Shown here piece by piece: positions 34,798 to 42,829 of a stretch of DNA of 64,000 bases. The translations under genes were made by a program, and so were the position numbers. The DNA lies in assembly GCA_017441605.1 (NCBI GenBank), contig JAFRXD010000057.1:25118-89117 (forward strand). The letters run 5' to 3'. The notes beneath the pieces are model-generated. The model made no database searches, was not told the origin of the DNA, and saw only the letters and a program-made list of their open reading frames with translations. The DNA is from Thermoguttaceae bacterium. GTDB taxonomy: Bacteria; Planctomycetota; Planctomycetia; Pirellulales; Thermoguttaceae. Within the stretch, counting starts at the first letter, position 1; the number at the start of each line of letters is the position of its first letter.

Positions 34798-36135
34798 ATG
34801 AACAAATCAACGAGTCGCGGCGCTTTGGCGCTCGCCTTTACCTTGTGTTGCGCCTCCCTTTTGGGATTCGACGGTCGCGTTCCGATCGTCGGGGGCGCGA
34901 AAACCGAACCCGGCGCGACAGCGAGCGAAAATCTCCAATTCGCCGTCGATCCGTTTGAATCTCGCGAGCGCGCGACGGAACTCGACCCCGCCCTCTTCTG
35001 GGAAAACTGGAGCGAGCACGAGTCGATTCCGTCCGCGGACCAAGCGAGCTTCGCTCGTCCCGCCTTAACTCCGGACGCCGCGTCTCAAAGGCGCGGCTCC
35101 CTGCTCCTCGAAGTCGACGCGATCGTCGTTTGGAACGGTCGCGAAGACGAGGGAGGCCGAGAGCTTATCCTCTTCCAAACGAAAGAAAAACCGTTGGCGT
35201 CCCCCGCCGAGGGAGCGAGCGACGCCTCGCTCGGAATCCTGCCGCTGAGCGGGAAGCCGATTCGCGTCGCGCGCGCCGGAGACGATTTCGTCAATTTGAA
35301 AAACGCCTTTTCGCGCAAATACGCGAACAAACATAAGCAAGACTTGATCGCGCCGGGCGAGGTCTACGACTACCCCGAGCGCGCCCCCTATTGCGCCTTC
35401 GTCGTCGAGTCCGAGAACGCGAGCGCGCTCGTCGCCTCGGCGAGCCAATCGATTTCGGAGCTATTCCCCGGCGCGAAACTCGCGTTTGGTAAAACCGACG
35501 AGGCGATTCTCCAATCCTATTTCGACGCGGGAATTCGCCATTTCCTGCTCGACGTCTTCGACTACGAAAAGAAAGACGACTACTCTTATATTAAGACGCC
35601 GCTGTCGGTCGTTTTCGAGTCCCCAAAACTGTTCGTTCCTTTCGGGATCGAAAAGATCGGCGCGGTCGCCGGAAGCGACCCGGTCGTCGTCGATATGCTC
35701 GTCCTAACCCCGGGCAGAGTCAAAATTCCCGAGGGCGCCGAGCCGCCAACATCCTTCGACGTCTTCCCGAACCTCAAAGTCGATCCGCCAATGGCGCTCT
35801 CGCTCGAGGAGCTGAAAAAGCAAGCCCCCGAAGTCGCGAAGTTCTGCGAGGAAAACGGGCTGACGACCCTCGTCGTTCGCAATATGCTCGGGGACGCTCT
35901 CGAGAGCGATCTTACGTTCGTCGGAGATCCTGAAGCCGACGCGGGGAAACCCGGGGCGGCGACGGGGAGCTCCGAATCGGAGGCGAAACCGGTCGAACTC
36001 GGCGAAGAACCGGTTCCCGCGAACGAGGCGAAACCGGCCGCGACTAAGACCGAGGCGCCCAAACCCTCGAGCTCCAAAGCTCCGGCGCCGAAGGCCGCCG
36101 CGAAAGCGCCTAAAACCCAATCGCCGAAAAAATAA
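34798..36135 (+). CDS. Exported DUF2330-like protein, copy 2
   Basis: A 445-residue paralogue of the preceding gene: AIVVWNGREDEGGRELILFQ, LGILPLSGKPIRVARAGDDF and VVVDMLVLTPGRVKIPE match VLAWNGRSDDAGEELLILST, SVLPLPGAPISVERA and TLVDLVVLTPKMELTF. It lacks the Asn-rich linker but has an N-terminal signal region (LALAFTLCCASLLGFDG) and a C-terminal Ala/Pro/Lys tail (APAPKAAAKAPKTQSPKK) of the sort found on wall- or surface-associated proteins. No catalytic motif is visible. It lies 28 bases after copy 1, probably in one transcript. Confidence 0.6.
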   Translation: MNKSTSRGALALAFTLCCASLLGFDGRVPIVGGAKTEPGATASENLQFAVDPFESRERATELDPALFWENWSEHESIPSADQASFARPALTPDAASQRRGSLLLEVDAIVVWNGREDEGGRELILFQTKEKPLASPAEGASDASLGILPLSGKPIRVARAGDDFVNLKNAFSRKYANKHKQDLIAPGEVYDYPERAPYCAFVVESENASALVASASQSISELFPGAKLAFGKTDEAILQSYFDAGIRHFLLDVFDYEKKDDYSYIKTPLSVVFESPKLFVPFGIEKIGAVAGSDPVVVDMLVLTPGRVKIPEGAEPPTSFDVFPNLKVDPPMALSLEELKKQAPEVAKFCEENGLTTLVVRNMLGDALESDLTFVGDPEADAGKPGAATGSSESEAKPVELGEEPVPANEAKPAATKTEAPKPSSSKAPAPKAAAKAPKTQSPKK

Positions 36136-36247
36136 TCGACGCGCCGTCCGATTCCGCGCTGCGCCCAAACGGCTCGCGGCGCGACGAATCGCCGTCGCTC
36201 CCCCATCGCCATCTATCGAAACGACGCTCGCGTCGATCGCAACTCAA

Positions 36248-37288
36248 ATGAAACTAACGCGTTTATTCTTCATTCTTATCGCGTCGATCGCGACGTCGGT
36301 CGCTTTCGCGCGCGGGGCGGATCCGACGCCTCAAACCTCCTCCGCGACCCAAACCGAGAAATCGGACTGGGAACCGAAAGACCCCGCCAAGGCGAGCGTT
36401 CTCTTCGTCTTGGAAACGCCCGCCGAGGGCGAGCCGCACCGCGCGCAATGCGCCGAAATCGCGCGGCGGAAGATCGAGTCGTTCGCGACCGCGCTGAAAA
36501 AATCGGCGCCGGGCCAAATTAAGGTTTCGGCGCTCTTCGGCGACCAAACGACCGCCAAAGACATATGCGCCGCGTGCAAGGCGTATTCCGACGAGCTCGG
36601 TCCGAACGACGCGCTGTTCGTTTACGTTTTCGCGCCGAGCGTCTCGCTTGCGAACAACGGTCGAGTCTATAACGGAATCGCGCCTCGCGCGCCCTCGTCG
36701 CTCAATCCGGAGCCGGAGAAACACGGGGTTCTTCGGCGAACGATCCGGAAGCATATGTCGACGCGCGCGCATCGATTGGAGGTTCTGTTGGTCGACGTTT
36801 GCCCGAGCTTCGCGCTCTCGACGCGACGCGCCCTATTGGACGAGGGGCCCGCGGAGGAGGTCTCGACCGACTTCTCCTATTTTGCGCGGTTTCTCCTCGA
36901 AGGGGAGGGATTCCTCGATCTCTCGTCGTCGCGTCCGAATCGCGCCGAAGCGCTCGACGAGCCGGTCGCTTGGATTCCGCTGGAGGCGCAAGCGAAAGAG
37001 ACCGCGACGCCAGAGCTGTTCGCGAAACTCGCGAGCGACCGCCTCTCCGGAACGCTTTTCCTTAACGCGTTCCTCGACGCCGCGAGCGACGCGCGCTTTA
37101 CCGACGCCGACCTAACCCCGGACGGGTTCGCCGTCGCCCTCGAGTCCTCGATGAAAGAGCGCGAAAAACGGTTCCGAGAAGTCTTCTTCGGCGAGCGGTT
37201 CCAAACGTTGACGCGATTCGATCGCCGCGCCGCCGAAATCGTCTTGAAGAAGGACCGATCCGAACAACCCCAAGCGCCCGCTCAATAA
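36248..37288 (+). CDS. Exported caspase-like protein lacking the catalytic His
   Basis: A 346-residue protein with a signal peptide (MKLTRLFFILIASIATSVAF). The caspase-type (C14) strand DALFVYVFAPSV (about 121-132) is where the catalytic His-Gly is expected, but it reads Ala-Pro. The Cys strand LEVLLVDVCPS is intact with Cys185. It aligns with the next gene, where both residues are present and the Cys is also at 185. It is thus expected to be inactive or altered, perhaps a decoy or regulator. No prodomain other than the signal. Followed 17 bases later by the intact paralogue. Confidence 0.7.
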   Translation: MKLTRLFFILIASIATSVAFARGADPTPQTSSATQTEKSDWEPKDPAKASVLFVLETPAEGEPHRAQCAEIARRKIESFATALKKSAPGQIKVSALFGDQTTAKDICAACKAYSDELGPNDALFVYVFAPSVSLANNGRVYNGIAPRAPSSLNPEPEKHGVLRRTIRKHMSTRAHRLEVLLVDVCPSFALSTRRALLDEGPAEEVSTDFSYFARFLLEGEGFLDLSSSRPNRAEALDEPVAWIPLEAQAKETATPELFAKLASDRLSGTLFLNAFLDAASDARFTDADLTPDGFAVALESSMKEREKRFREVFFGERFQTLTRFDRRAAEIVLKKDRSEQPQAPAQ

Positions 37289-37304
37289 CGCGTTGGAGAA
37301 AACG

Positions 37305-38405
37305 ATGAACATCCGAACAAAACTGCTTTTGACGGCGCTGGTTTCACTATTCGCGCTCGCGTTTTCCTCGTCCGCCTCGGCGCAGGCTCCCAGAACGAAA
37401 GTCTATATGCTCTTCGTCTGGGGAACTCAAACGACCGAAACGCGCTCGATGGTCGAGCTGAGCCAACGCCGAGTCGAGTCCGCGTTCGAGAAGCCCGCCG
37501 ACGAGTACGCGAAAGATCCGCGCAACTATTGCGCGCAAGGGAGGCTCTCCTATTTCCGCGAGAAGTTCGTCGCGGAAATCGCGACTCTCTCCGGCGCGAA
37601 CGCGTCGCCGATCAATATCAAAAATAAGTGCGAGGAACTCGCCGCGAAAGCGGGATCGAACGACGCCGTGTTCGTTTATATTCTTTGCCACGGCGGGGTG
37701 GTGGCGGGTCGGGACGGTAAAAAGCGCCACGGGCTGTCCCCTATCGCGGACAGCGTCAAGGACTTGGACATGCTCCACAAGGGAATCGCGCGCGACACGA
37801 TTATGAAGGCGATTAGCTCCAAGCCGCACCGGCTCGACGTCCTAATCACCGACGCCTGCTCCGTTCCGTTGCCCTCGCAACTGCAAAACGTGGTTCCCAA
37901 ACAAAACCCGGGCGTTAGAGCCTCGGCGCTTCCGTATCTGGCGAAATTCCTAATCAACGCGGAGGGGACGGTAAACGTTAACTCCTCGCGTCCCGAAACC
38001 CCGACGAAAAACTCCGAGGAAGCGATGGGGCTCGATTCGCCCAACTGGCGAACCCCGCCCTCCGGCGACGTCGAGCGCTTCGAGTACGAACGATTTGCCG
38101 GCACGGTCTTTACCAACGCCTTTCTCAAACTCGCGATCGACGATTCCGATTACGACCCGGAGAACGGTTGGTCCCCGGAGCAGTTCTTCGTCGACTTGCG
38201 CGAAAAGCTCGACGAACAGTACGGCGAGACGCTCTCCCACTTGCGCGAGAACAGCATGCTCGGCGCGATTTCCAAATTCAAAAAACAACGAACCCAAACC
38301 CTAACCCGGTTCGTCGCCGATAGTTTGCCAAACCCCGACGATTTGAACTACTCCTCGCGACGAGGATCCCAACGATCGGGCGGCTCGAACTCCGACTCGT
38401 TTTAA
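37305..38405 (+). CDS. Exported caspase-like protease with intact His/Cys dyad
   Basis: A 366-residue protein with a signal peptide ending near SSASAQA. The C14 caspase fold shows AVFVYILCHGGVV with His129 and LDVLITDACSVPL with Cys185, the dyad of caspase/metacaspase peptidases, which cut after Asp or Lys/Arg depending on subtype. No acidic S1 pocket could be assigned by eye. The C-terminus is Ser/Gly/Arg-rich. GGAG lies just before the ATG at 37305; the preceding TTG is part of the ribosome-binding region. A terminator follows, so it closes the first four-gene segment of the array. Confidence 0.75.
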   Translation: MNIRTKLLLTALVSLFALAFSSSASAQAPRTKVYMLFVWGTQTTETRSMVELSQRRVESAFEKPADEYAKDPRNYCAQGRLSYFREKFVAEIATLSGANASPINIKNKCEELAAKAGSNDAVFVYILCHGGVVAGRDGKKRHGLSPIADSVKDLDMLHKGIARDTIMKAISSKPHRLDVLITDACSVPLPSQLQNVVPKQNPGVRASALPYLAKFLINAEGTVNVNSSRPETPTKNSEEAMGLDSPNWRTPPSGDVERFEYERFAGTVFTNAFLKLAIDDSDYDPENGWSPEQFFVDLREKLDEQYGETLSHLRENSMLGAISKFKKQRTQTLTRFVADSLPNPDDLNYSSRRGSQRSGGSNSDSF

Positions 38406-38413
38406 CTTCGACT

Positions 38414-38452
38414 CGCTCGACGAGCGCTTTCCGCTTCGTCGAGCGCGCCTTT
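38414..38452 (+). terminator. Hairpin after the intact caspase gene
   Basis: CGCTCGACGA (38414-38423) pairs perfectly with TCGTCGAGCG (38436-38445), followed by CGCCTTTATT. Confidence 0.7.
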
Positions 38453-38482
38453 ATTATTTCCCCCTCTTGATAAGGAACTCCA

Positions 38483-38923
38483 ATGAACAAATCGATTTCC
38501 CTCCTCGCGATCCTATTCGCGCTCGCGCTGGCGACTTCCGTCCAAGCGCAAGACTGCTTCCCCTCTTGCGACGAGCCGGTCGCCGACCAATGTTTCGCGC
38601 CGCGCTTCTTCGCGCCGCGTTGTTTCGCCGCGCGTTGCTTCCGAGCGCCGGTCGCTTGTTGCGAGCCTTGCGCGGTTCGTCCTCGCTTGTTCCTAGGGCT
38701 TCGCCATAGAGCGCTTTGCGAGCCGGTTTGCGTCCCATGCGCCCCCGCTTGCGCGCCCGAGTTCGCCGCGCCCGTCCCGGTCGTCGAGCCCGCGCCCGCG
38801 CCGGTCCAAGAGCCCGTCCCCGCGGTCGAGCCCGCGCCCGCCGCGCAAGAGCCCGCCCCGGCGCAAGCCGCCGAACCCGCGCAAGATCCGAACGACGCGA
38901 ACGTTACCGGCATCGGCATGTGA
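38483..38923 (+). CDS. Small exported Cys-rich protein with Pro/Ala/Glu tail
   Basis: A 146-residue protein not assigned to a family. Signal peptide MNKSISLLAILFALALATSV with cleavage near VQAQ-D. The mature first half has about 14 Cys in short repeats (CFAPRFFAPRCFAARCF, then CCEPCAV and CVPCAPACAP), suggesting disulfides or metal binding. The second half is Pro/Ala/Glu repeats (PVVEPAPAPVQEP). AAGGAAC precedes the ATG. It has hairpins on both sides, so it may be transcribed alone. Similar low-complexity Cys/Pro proteins appear in planctomycete envelopes, but its function is not known. Confidence 0.65.
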   Translation: MNKSISLLAILFALALATSVQAQDCFPSCDEPVADQCFAPRFFAPRCFAARCFRAPVACCEPCAVRPRLFLGLRHRALCEPVCVPCAPACAPEFAAPVPVVEPAPAPVQEPVPAVEPAPAAQEPAPAQAAEPAQDPNDANVTGIGM

Positions 38924-38952
38924 TCGAGTCGCTCGACGCCCAAATTGAGGAG

Positions 38953-38998
38953 ACGCGTCGGAGACCGTTCGACCCAACGGATTCCGGCGCGTTTTTTT
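38953..38998 (+). terminator. Strong terminator after the Cys-rich gene
   Basis: ACGCGTCGGA (38953-38962) pairs with TCCGGCGCGT (38983-38992, one G-U pair), CCGTT with AACGG inside, then six T residues. Confidence 0.85.
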
Positions 38999-39034
38999 GA
39001 GTCCAAAAAGTTCCCGAAGGAAACGCGTCTCAAT

Positions 39035-39925
39035 ATGTCCCGTCCCGCAATTCCCTCGCGCGACGCTCTTTGTCTTGCGCTCGCGCTCGTCGCGCCAGCG
39101 TTCCTCGCGCTAACGACGACGCTCCTGTTCGCCCAGTCGGACGACGACCTCCCGACCGTCGCTCCCTCCAAGAGGCGCGTTTTCCTCGTCGAAACCGACG
39201 AATACATAGACGACGCGCTCTCCCCGCTCCCCGACGCCAAGAACGACCTAGCCGCGATCCGAGAACGACTTGAAGAGCTCGGCGTCCCGCCGGAAAGAAT
39301 CGAGGAATATAGTTCGCGACAGAGGGCGGCGCTTCAGCCGAGCAAGAGAGCAATAGAAGAGGGGTTCCAAAGGTATCTCGACGATTTGACCAAAGACGAT
39401 TTCGCGTTCGTCTACCTCGTCGGTAGCGGCGCGGAGGACGCGGACGCGCGCGTTTCTTACTATATGCCAATGGACGCGGATCCCGAGAACTTCGACTATT
39501 GCGTTCCTATCAACGGAGAAAACGGCTTGACGACAAAGCTCGGCAAAAGCGAAGCGCGGTTCGGACTAGTGGTCGTCGACGCCGGTCGCCTCTCTCGGAG
39601 AAGCGAGGGGAGGGTTGCGCGCGGGAATATCCCCGGGTTCCCAAGATCCGTCGCGCTTCTGCAATGTTGCGAACCAAACCAAAATTCCCTCGCGTTAAGG
39701 GGCGAAAACGGGATATTTACTGCCAAACTATTAGAGGCGCTCGTTCTCGACAACAATCCCGCCGACGCGGATCGCGACGGAATTCTTTCGCTCAACGAGT
39801 TTTTTCAATACGCGATTCGAGAAACGAGCGTCGAGGCGCGGCGCGTCTATGGAAAATCGCAAACGCCCGTCGCCTCGGGCGCCGCGCCGTCTTTCGGGCT
39901 GTTAAAACCTGAAAAGACGCGATAA
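39035..39925 (+). CDS. Exported pseudocaspase: both catalytic residues replaced
   Basis: A 296-residue C14-like protein with a long signal/anchor (residues 8-34). KRRVFLVETDEYIDDALSPL opens the fold. FAFVYLVGSGAEDADARVSY has Ser131 where the paralogue at 40013 has His, and LVVVDAGRLSRRS has Gly184 where Cys is expected. With neither residue left, protease activity is not possible by the usual mechanism, yet the reading frame is intact over its whole length. AAGGA is upstream of the ATG at 39035; a longer frame from 38945 passes through the terminator and was rejected. Confidence 0.75.
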   Translation: MSRPAIPSRDALCLALALVAPAFLALTTTLLFAQSDDDLPTVAPSKRRVFLVETDEYIDDALSPLPDAKNDLAAIRERLEELGVPPERIEEYSSRQRAALQPSKRAIEEGFQRYLDDLTKDDFAFVYLVGSGAEDADARVSYYMPMDADPENFDYCVPINGENGLTTKLGKSEARFGLVVVDAGRLSRRSEGRVARGNIPGFPRSVALLQCCEPNQNSLALRGENGIFTAKLLEALVLDNNPADADRDGILSLNEFFQYAIRETSVEARRVYGKSQTPVASGAAPSFGLLKPEKTR

Positions 39926-40012
39926 CGCAAAACGCCATAATCCTTTGCAAACTTTTAACAATCCAACGACCGTTAGAGACAATCCCGAGCCATTCTCCAA
40001 GGAACAATCGCA

Positions 40013-41491
40013 ATGCCAGCCAGTTTTTCCCTCTCGGCGTTATCAAAATGCCTTCTGACAACCTTCGTTCTATTGGCTTCGCCTCTGTTCGCCCAATCCG
40101 ACGACGATATTCCGTCCGTCGAATTGTCCCAATGGCGGGTCTTTCTCATCGAGGCGCACGACTATATCGACAACGGGTGGTCTCCGTTGCCCGAGGCGGA
40201 GAACGATCTTGTCGCGATTCGGGACCGGCTCGAAGCGCTGGGCGTCTCCCCCGACAATATCGTGGAATATAGCCAGCGACAAGGCGCCAAAGCGAGTAGT
40301 CTTCCGAGCAAACAGAATATCGAAAAGGGATTCCAACAATACGTCGAGGATTTGACCGAGGACGATTTCGCGTTTGTCTATCTTATCGGGCACGGAATGG
40401 AAAACCCGGACACGAACGTCTCCTATTTCGTTCCCTTCGACGGCGAACTGCTCGATTTCGGCAAAAGCGTCTCGATCAACGGGATGCTCGAACAACTGGG
40501 GGCGAGTAGCGCCCGGCTTAATCTGGTCGTCGTCGACGCTTGTCGCGACGGCGGAACGCGCGGCTCCGATCCGGTTATGCGAACGAAAATCGCAAAGACC
40601 CCGAAATCGGTGGTTCTATTGCAAAGTTGCGGTCCGAAAGAAAAGTCGCTCGAATCCAAAGAGTTAAATCACGGGTTCTTTACGAGCAAATTCCTCGATG
40701 CGCTCGTCCTCGACGACAATCCGGCGGATCTCAAAGGTCAGGGAAATAAAGACGGGACGCTCACCGTTTTCGAACTCGTTCAATACGCGATTCAGGAAAC
40801 GAAAAGGGCGGTAAAGCGAGAGTTCGGGAAAACGCAAACTCCGTACGTGCAGGGCAGCATAACGCAATTTGGTATTTTAACGAACCTCAAAAGCGGCGAC
40901 AAAGAGAATGAGCAAAGGTACGAGGATCTTAAAACCGAAGCGATGAAGGCGTTTCAACGCCAGGATTACGACGAAGCCTTGAGCAAATGCGACGAGATGC
41001 TGAAACTCGCCCCCGAAAAGCAAGAAGAAATCTTGGCGCAAAGAAAGATAATCGAAAACGCCGCGAACTCGGTTACAACCGGAATTGACCCCACAACAAA
41101 GCAAAGACTTAAGAAAATTCAGCAAGAGACGCTGGACGCTTTTACCGGAGAGGATTACGACGAGGCTTTGAGGAAATGCGACGAGGCGCTGGCGCTGGAA
41201 CTCGATTCCGAACAAGAAGCCCAAGTCTTGGCGTTTAAAAAGAGAATCAAAGAAGCCAAAGCCAAAACCAAAGCCAAAGCCAAATCCAAAGAAGAAGAAG
41301 AAGACGAGGACGAAACGGTTAATCAAGGCAAGTTCGCCCTATCGAACGACGAGCTCAACCCGGGCGACCGCGAGAAACTGACGATCAAAAATACCGATTT
41401 CATCTTCCACTATTGCCCCCCGGAACGTTTACGATGGGAAGCCAGATCGACGAAAAATGGCGAAGCGAAGCCGAAACGCCGCACAAAGTAA
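40013..41491 (+). CDS. Exported caspase-like protease with TPR region; 5' part of a frame-shifted caspase-TPR-SUMF1 gene
   Basis: Signal peptide (CLLTTFVLLASPLFAQS), then a C14 domain with FVYLIGHGMENPD (His127) and LVVVDACRDGG (Cys177), so potentially active. About residues 305-420 hold two TPR-like units (AFQRQDYDEALSKCDEMLKL and AFTGEDYDEALRKCDEALAL) and a Lys/Glu-rich hinge. Then a SUMF1 domain begins (LTIKNTDFIFHYCP), but the frame is lost at a run of six C (41416-41421). The last 18 residues (from ERLRWEA) are out-of-frame. The SUMF1 part continues in the next feature. One additional C would restore a single protein of about 910 residues. Confidence 0.78.
   Translation: MPASFSLSALSKCLLTTFVLLASPLFAQSDDDIPSVELSQWRVFLIEAHDYIDNGWSPLPEAENDLVAIRDRLEALGVSPDNIVEYSQRQGAKASSLPSKQNIEKGFQQYVEDLTEDDFAFVYLIGHGMENPDTNVSYFVPFDGELLDFGKSVSINGMLEQLGASSARLNLVVVDACRDGGTRGSDPVMRTKIAKTPKSVVLLQSCGPKEKSLESKELNHGFFTSKFLDALVLDDNPADLKGQGNKDGTLTVFELVQYAIQETKRAVKREFGKTQTPYVQGSITQFGILTNLKSGDKENEQRYEDLKTEAMKAFQRQDYDEALSKCDEMLKLAPEKQEEILAQRKIIENAANSVTTGIDPTTKQRLKKIQQETLDAFTGEDYDEALRKCDEALALELDSEQEAQVLAFKKRIKEAKAKTKAKAKSKEEEEDEDETVNQGKFALSNDELNPGDREKLTIKNTDFIFHYCPPERLRWEARSTKNGEAKPKRRTK
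41254..41311 (+). repeat. Low-complexity AAAGCC/GAA repeat
   Basis: AAAGCC-type hexamers followed by GAAGAAGAAGAA encode the Lys/Ala then Glu hinge between the TPR and SUMF1 parts. A region prone to slippage. Confidence 0.75.
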
Positions 41492-42753
41492 CCCTAACCA
41501 AAGGGTTTTGGCTATTGGAGACGGAGACGACCCAAAAGCAATGGAAGGCAATTATGGGGGACAATCCGAGCCATTTTTCGGACGACGCCCTCCGCCCGGT
41601 CGAGATGGTCAGCTGGAACGATTGCGACGAGTTCGTCAAGAAATTGAACGACTTGGGCGTCGCGCCCGACGGGTGGCGCTTCGCGTTGCCGACCGAGGCG
41701 CAATGGGAGTACGCCTGTCGCGCGGGAACCTCGACGCCCTATCATTTTGGTTACGCCCTAAACGGCGATAAAGCAAATTGTAACGGAGAGTTACCATATA
41801 GTCCCGACGGGTTAACGCCCGAGGGTAAATCCCTTGGCAAAACCAGTCGCGTTAAAAGCTATTCCGCCAATCGCTGGGGCTTCTACGATATGCACGGGAA
41901 CGTATGGGAATGGTGCCGAATCTTGTACGGGGCGTACTCCGAAAAGCCGATCACTAATCCCATTGGACCTAAATCGGGTATGGGGCGCGTAGTTCGCGGG
42001 GGCAGTTGGCGCGACCCCGCCTCGTTCTGCAGATCCGCGTATCGCCAATGGAACGATCCGCGCGAGCGCCACAACTTCGTCGGCGTTAGAATCGCCTTGG
42101 TCTCCAATACCGCGAAGAAACCCGTTATCGCCGACGTCCATAAGTTGGACACGGACGACGATTCGGAGGACAATTACGATCAGAACGAGCCAACGAACCC
42201 GGTTGGAACCGGTCCGCTGGCGTCGTTCGACGGGAAGCGCGACTTCGGAGAGCGAGGAACCATAGAACTTAACGGGGTTAAGTTCGCCTTCCGCTACTGT
42301 CGACAAGGCGCGGACGAATTTTGGATTATGGAGTCCCCGTTGACTCAAAGACAGTGGGAAGCGATCGCGGGCGACAACCCGAGCCAAATCAAAAACGCGA
42401 CGCGCCCCGTCAATATGATTTCGTGGGGCGATTGCGTCAACGTCGCGAACTCGTTAAACTTGGCGCTGGGCGGGGATAGCGGCTGGACGTTCGCGCTGCC
42501 GTCCGAGGCGCAATGGGATTTCGCCTATCAAAAACGAAACTCGTTGGGAACCAAATACGAAGATGGGAATCTTTGCTTCCTGGAATGGCGCGCCGATTAC
42601 GGCTCTCAAGTCTATATCAACGACAAAATTAAATCGGGAACCCAAGGGGTTACCGTAAATCCGCCTATGTCGTCCGTACCGCTAAAGCAAGGTCTTGAAA
42701 CGAGACGCATGGATCTCGGAGCGCGATTCGCGTTGGTTCGATCTCCCGACTAA
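41413..42753 (+). CDS. Two SUMF1-fold domains; 3' part of the frame-shifted caspase-TPR-SUMF1 gene
   Basis: 446 residues in the frame after the C6 run. The first domain has GTFTMGSQIDEKW, VTLTKGFWLLETETTQKQWK, SWNDCDEFVKKL, LPTEAQWEYACRAGT, GNVWEWCRI and GGSWRDPASFCRSAYRQ. A second, shorter one (from about residue 265) keeps LNGVKFAFRYC, LTQRQWEAIAGDNPSQ and LPSEAQWDF but lacks the GNVWEWC and GGSW parts. Neither has the cysteine pair of catalytic FGEs. No ribosome-binding site or ATG is located at the nominal start (a TTG); the piece is better understood as the continuation of the 40013 gene. The gene ends 76 bases before the next SUMF1 gene. Confidence 0.7.
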   Translation: MPPGTFTMGSQIDEKWRSEAETPHKVTLTKGFWLLETETTQKQWKAIMGDNPSHFSDDALRPVEMVSWNDCDEFVKKLNDLGVAPDGWRFALPTEAQWEYACRAGTSTPYHFGYALNGDKANCNGELPYSPDGLTPEGKSLGKTSRVKSYSANRWGFYDMHGNVWEWCRILYGAYSEKPITNPIGPKSGMGRVVRGGSWRDPASFCRSAYRQWNDPRERHNFVGVRIALVSNTAKKPVIADVHKLDTDDDSEDNYDQNEPTNPVGTGPLASFDGKRDFGERGTIELNGVKFAFRYCRQGADEFWIMESPLTQRQWEAIAGDNPSQIKNATRPVNMISWGDCVNVANSLNLALGGDSGWTFALPSEAQWDFAYQKRNSLGTKYEDGNLCFLEWRADYGSQVYINDKIKSGTQGVTVNPPMSSVPLKQGLETRRMDLGARFALVRSPD

Positions 42754-42829
42754 TTCGTAGAGCTCAACGCGCCTATTCTATTACGTTTAACCAAACCCGG
42801 CGCTTAGTCGCCGTTCGGAGCATAAATCG

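Noticed and set aside
36248..38405. CBASS- or gasdermin-type caspase defence system
   Set aside because: The caspase-like proteins here have signal peptides, and no cyclic-nucleotide synthase, gasdermin or STAND ATPase is nearby.
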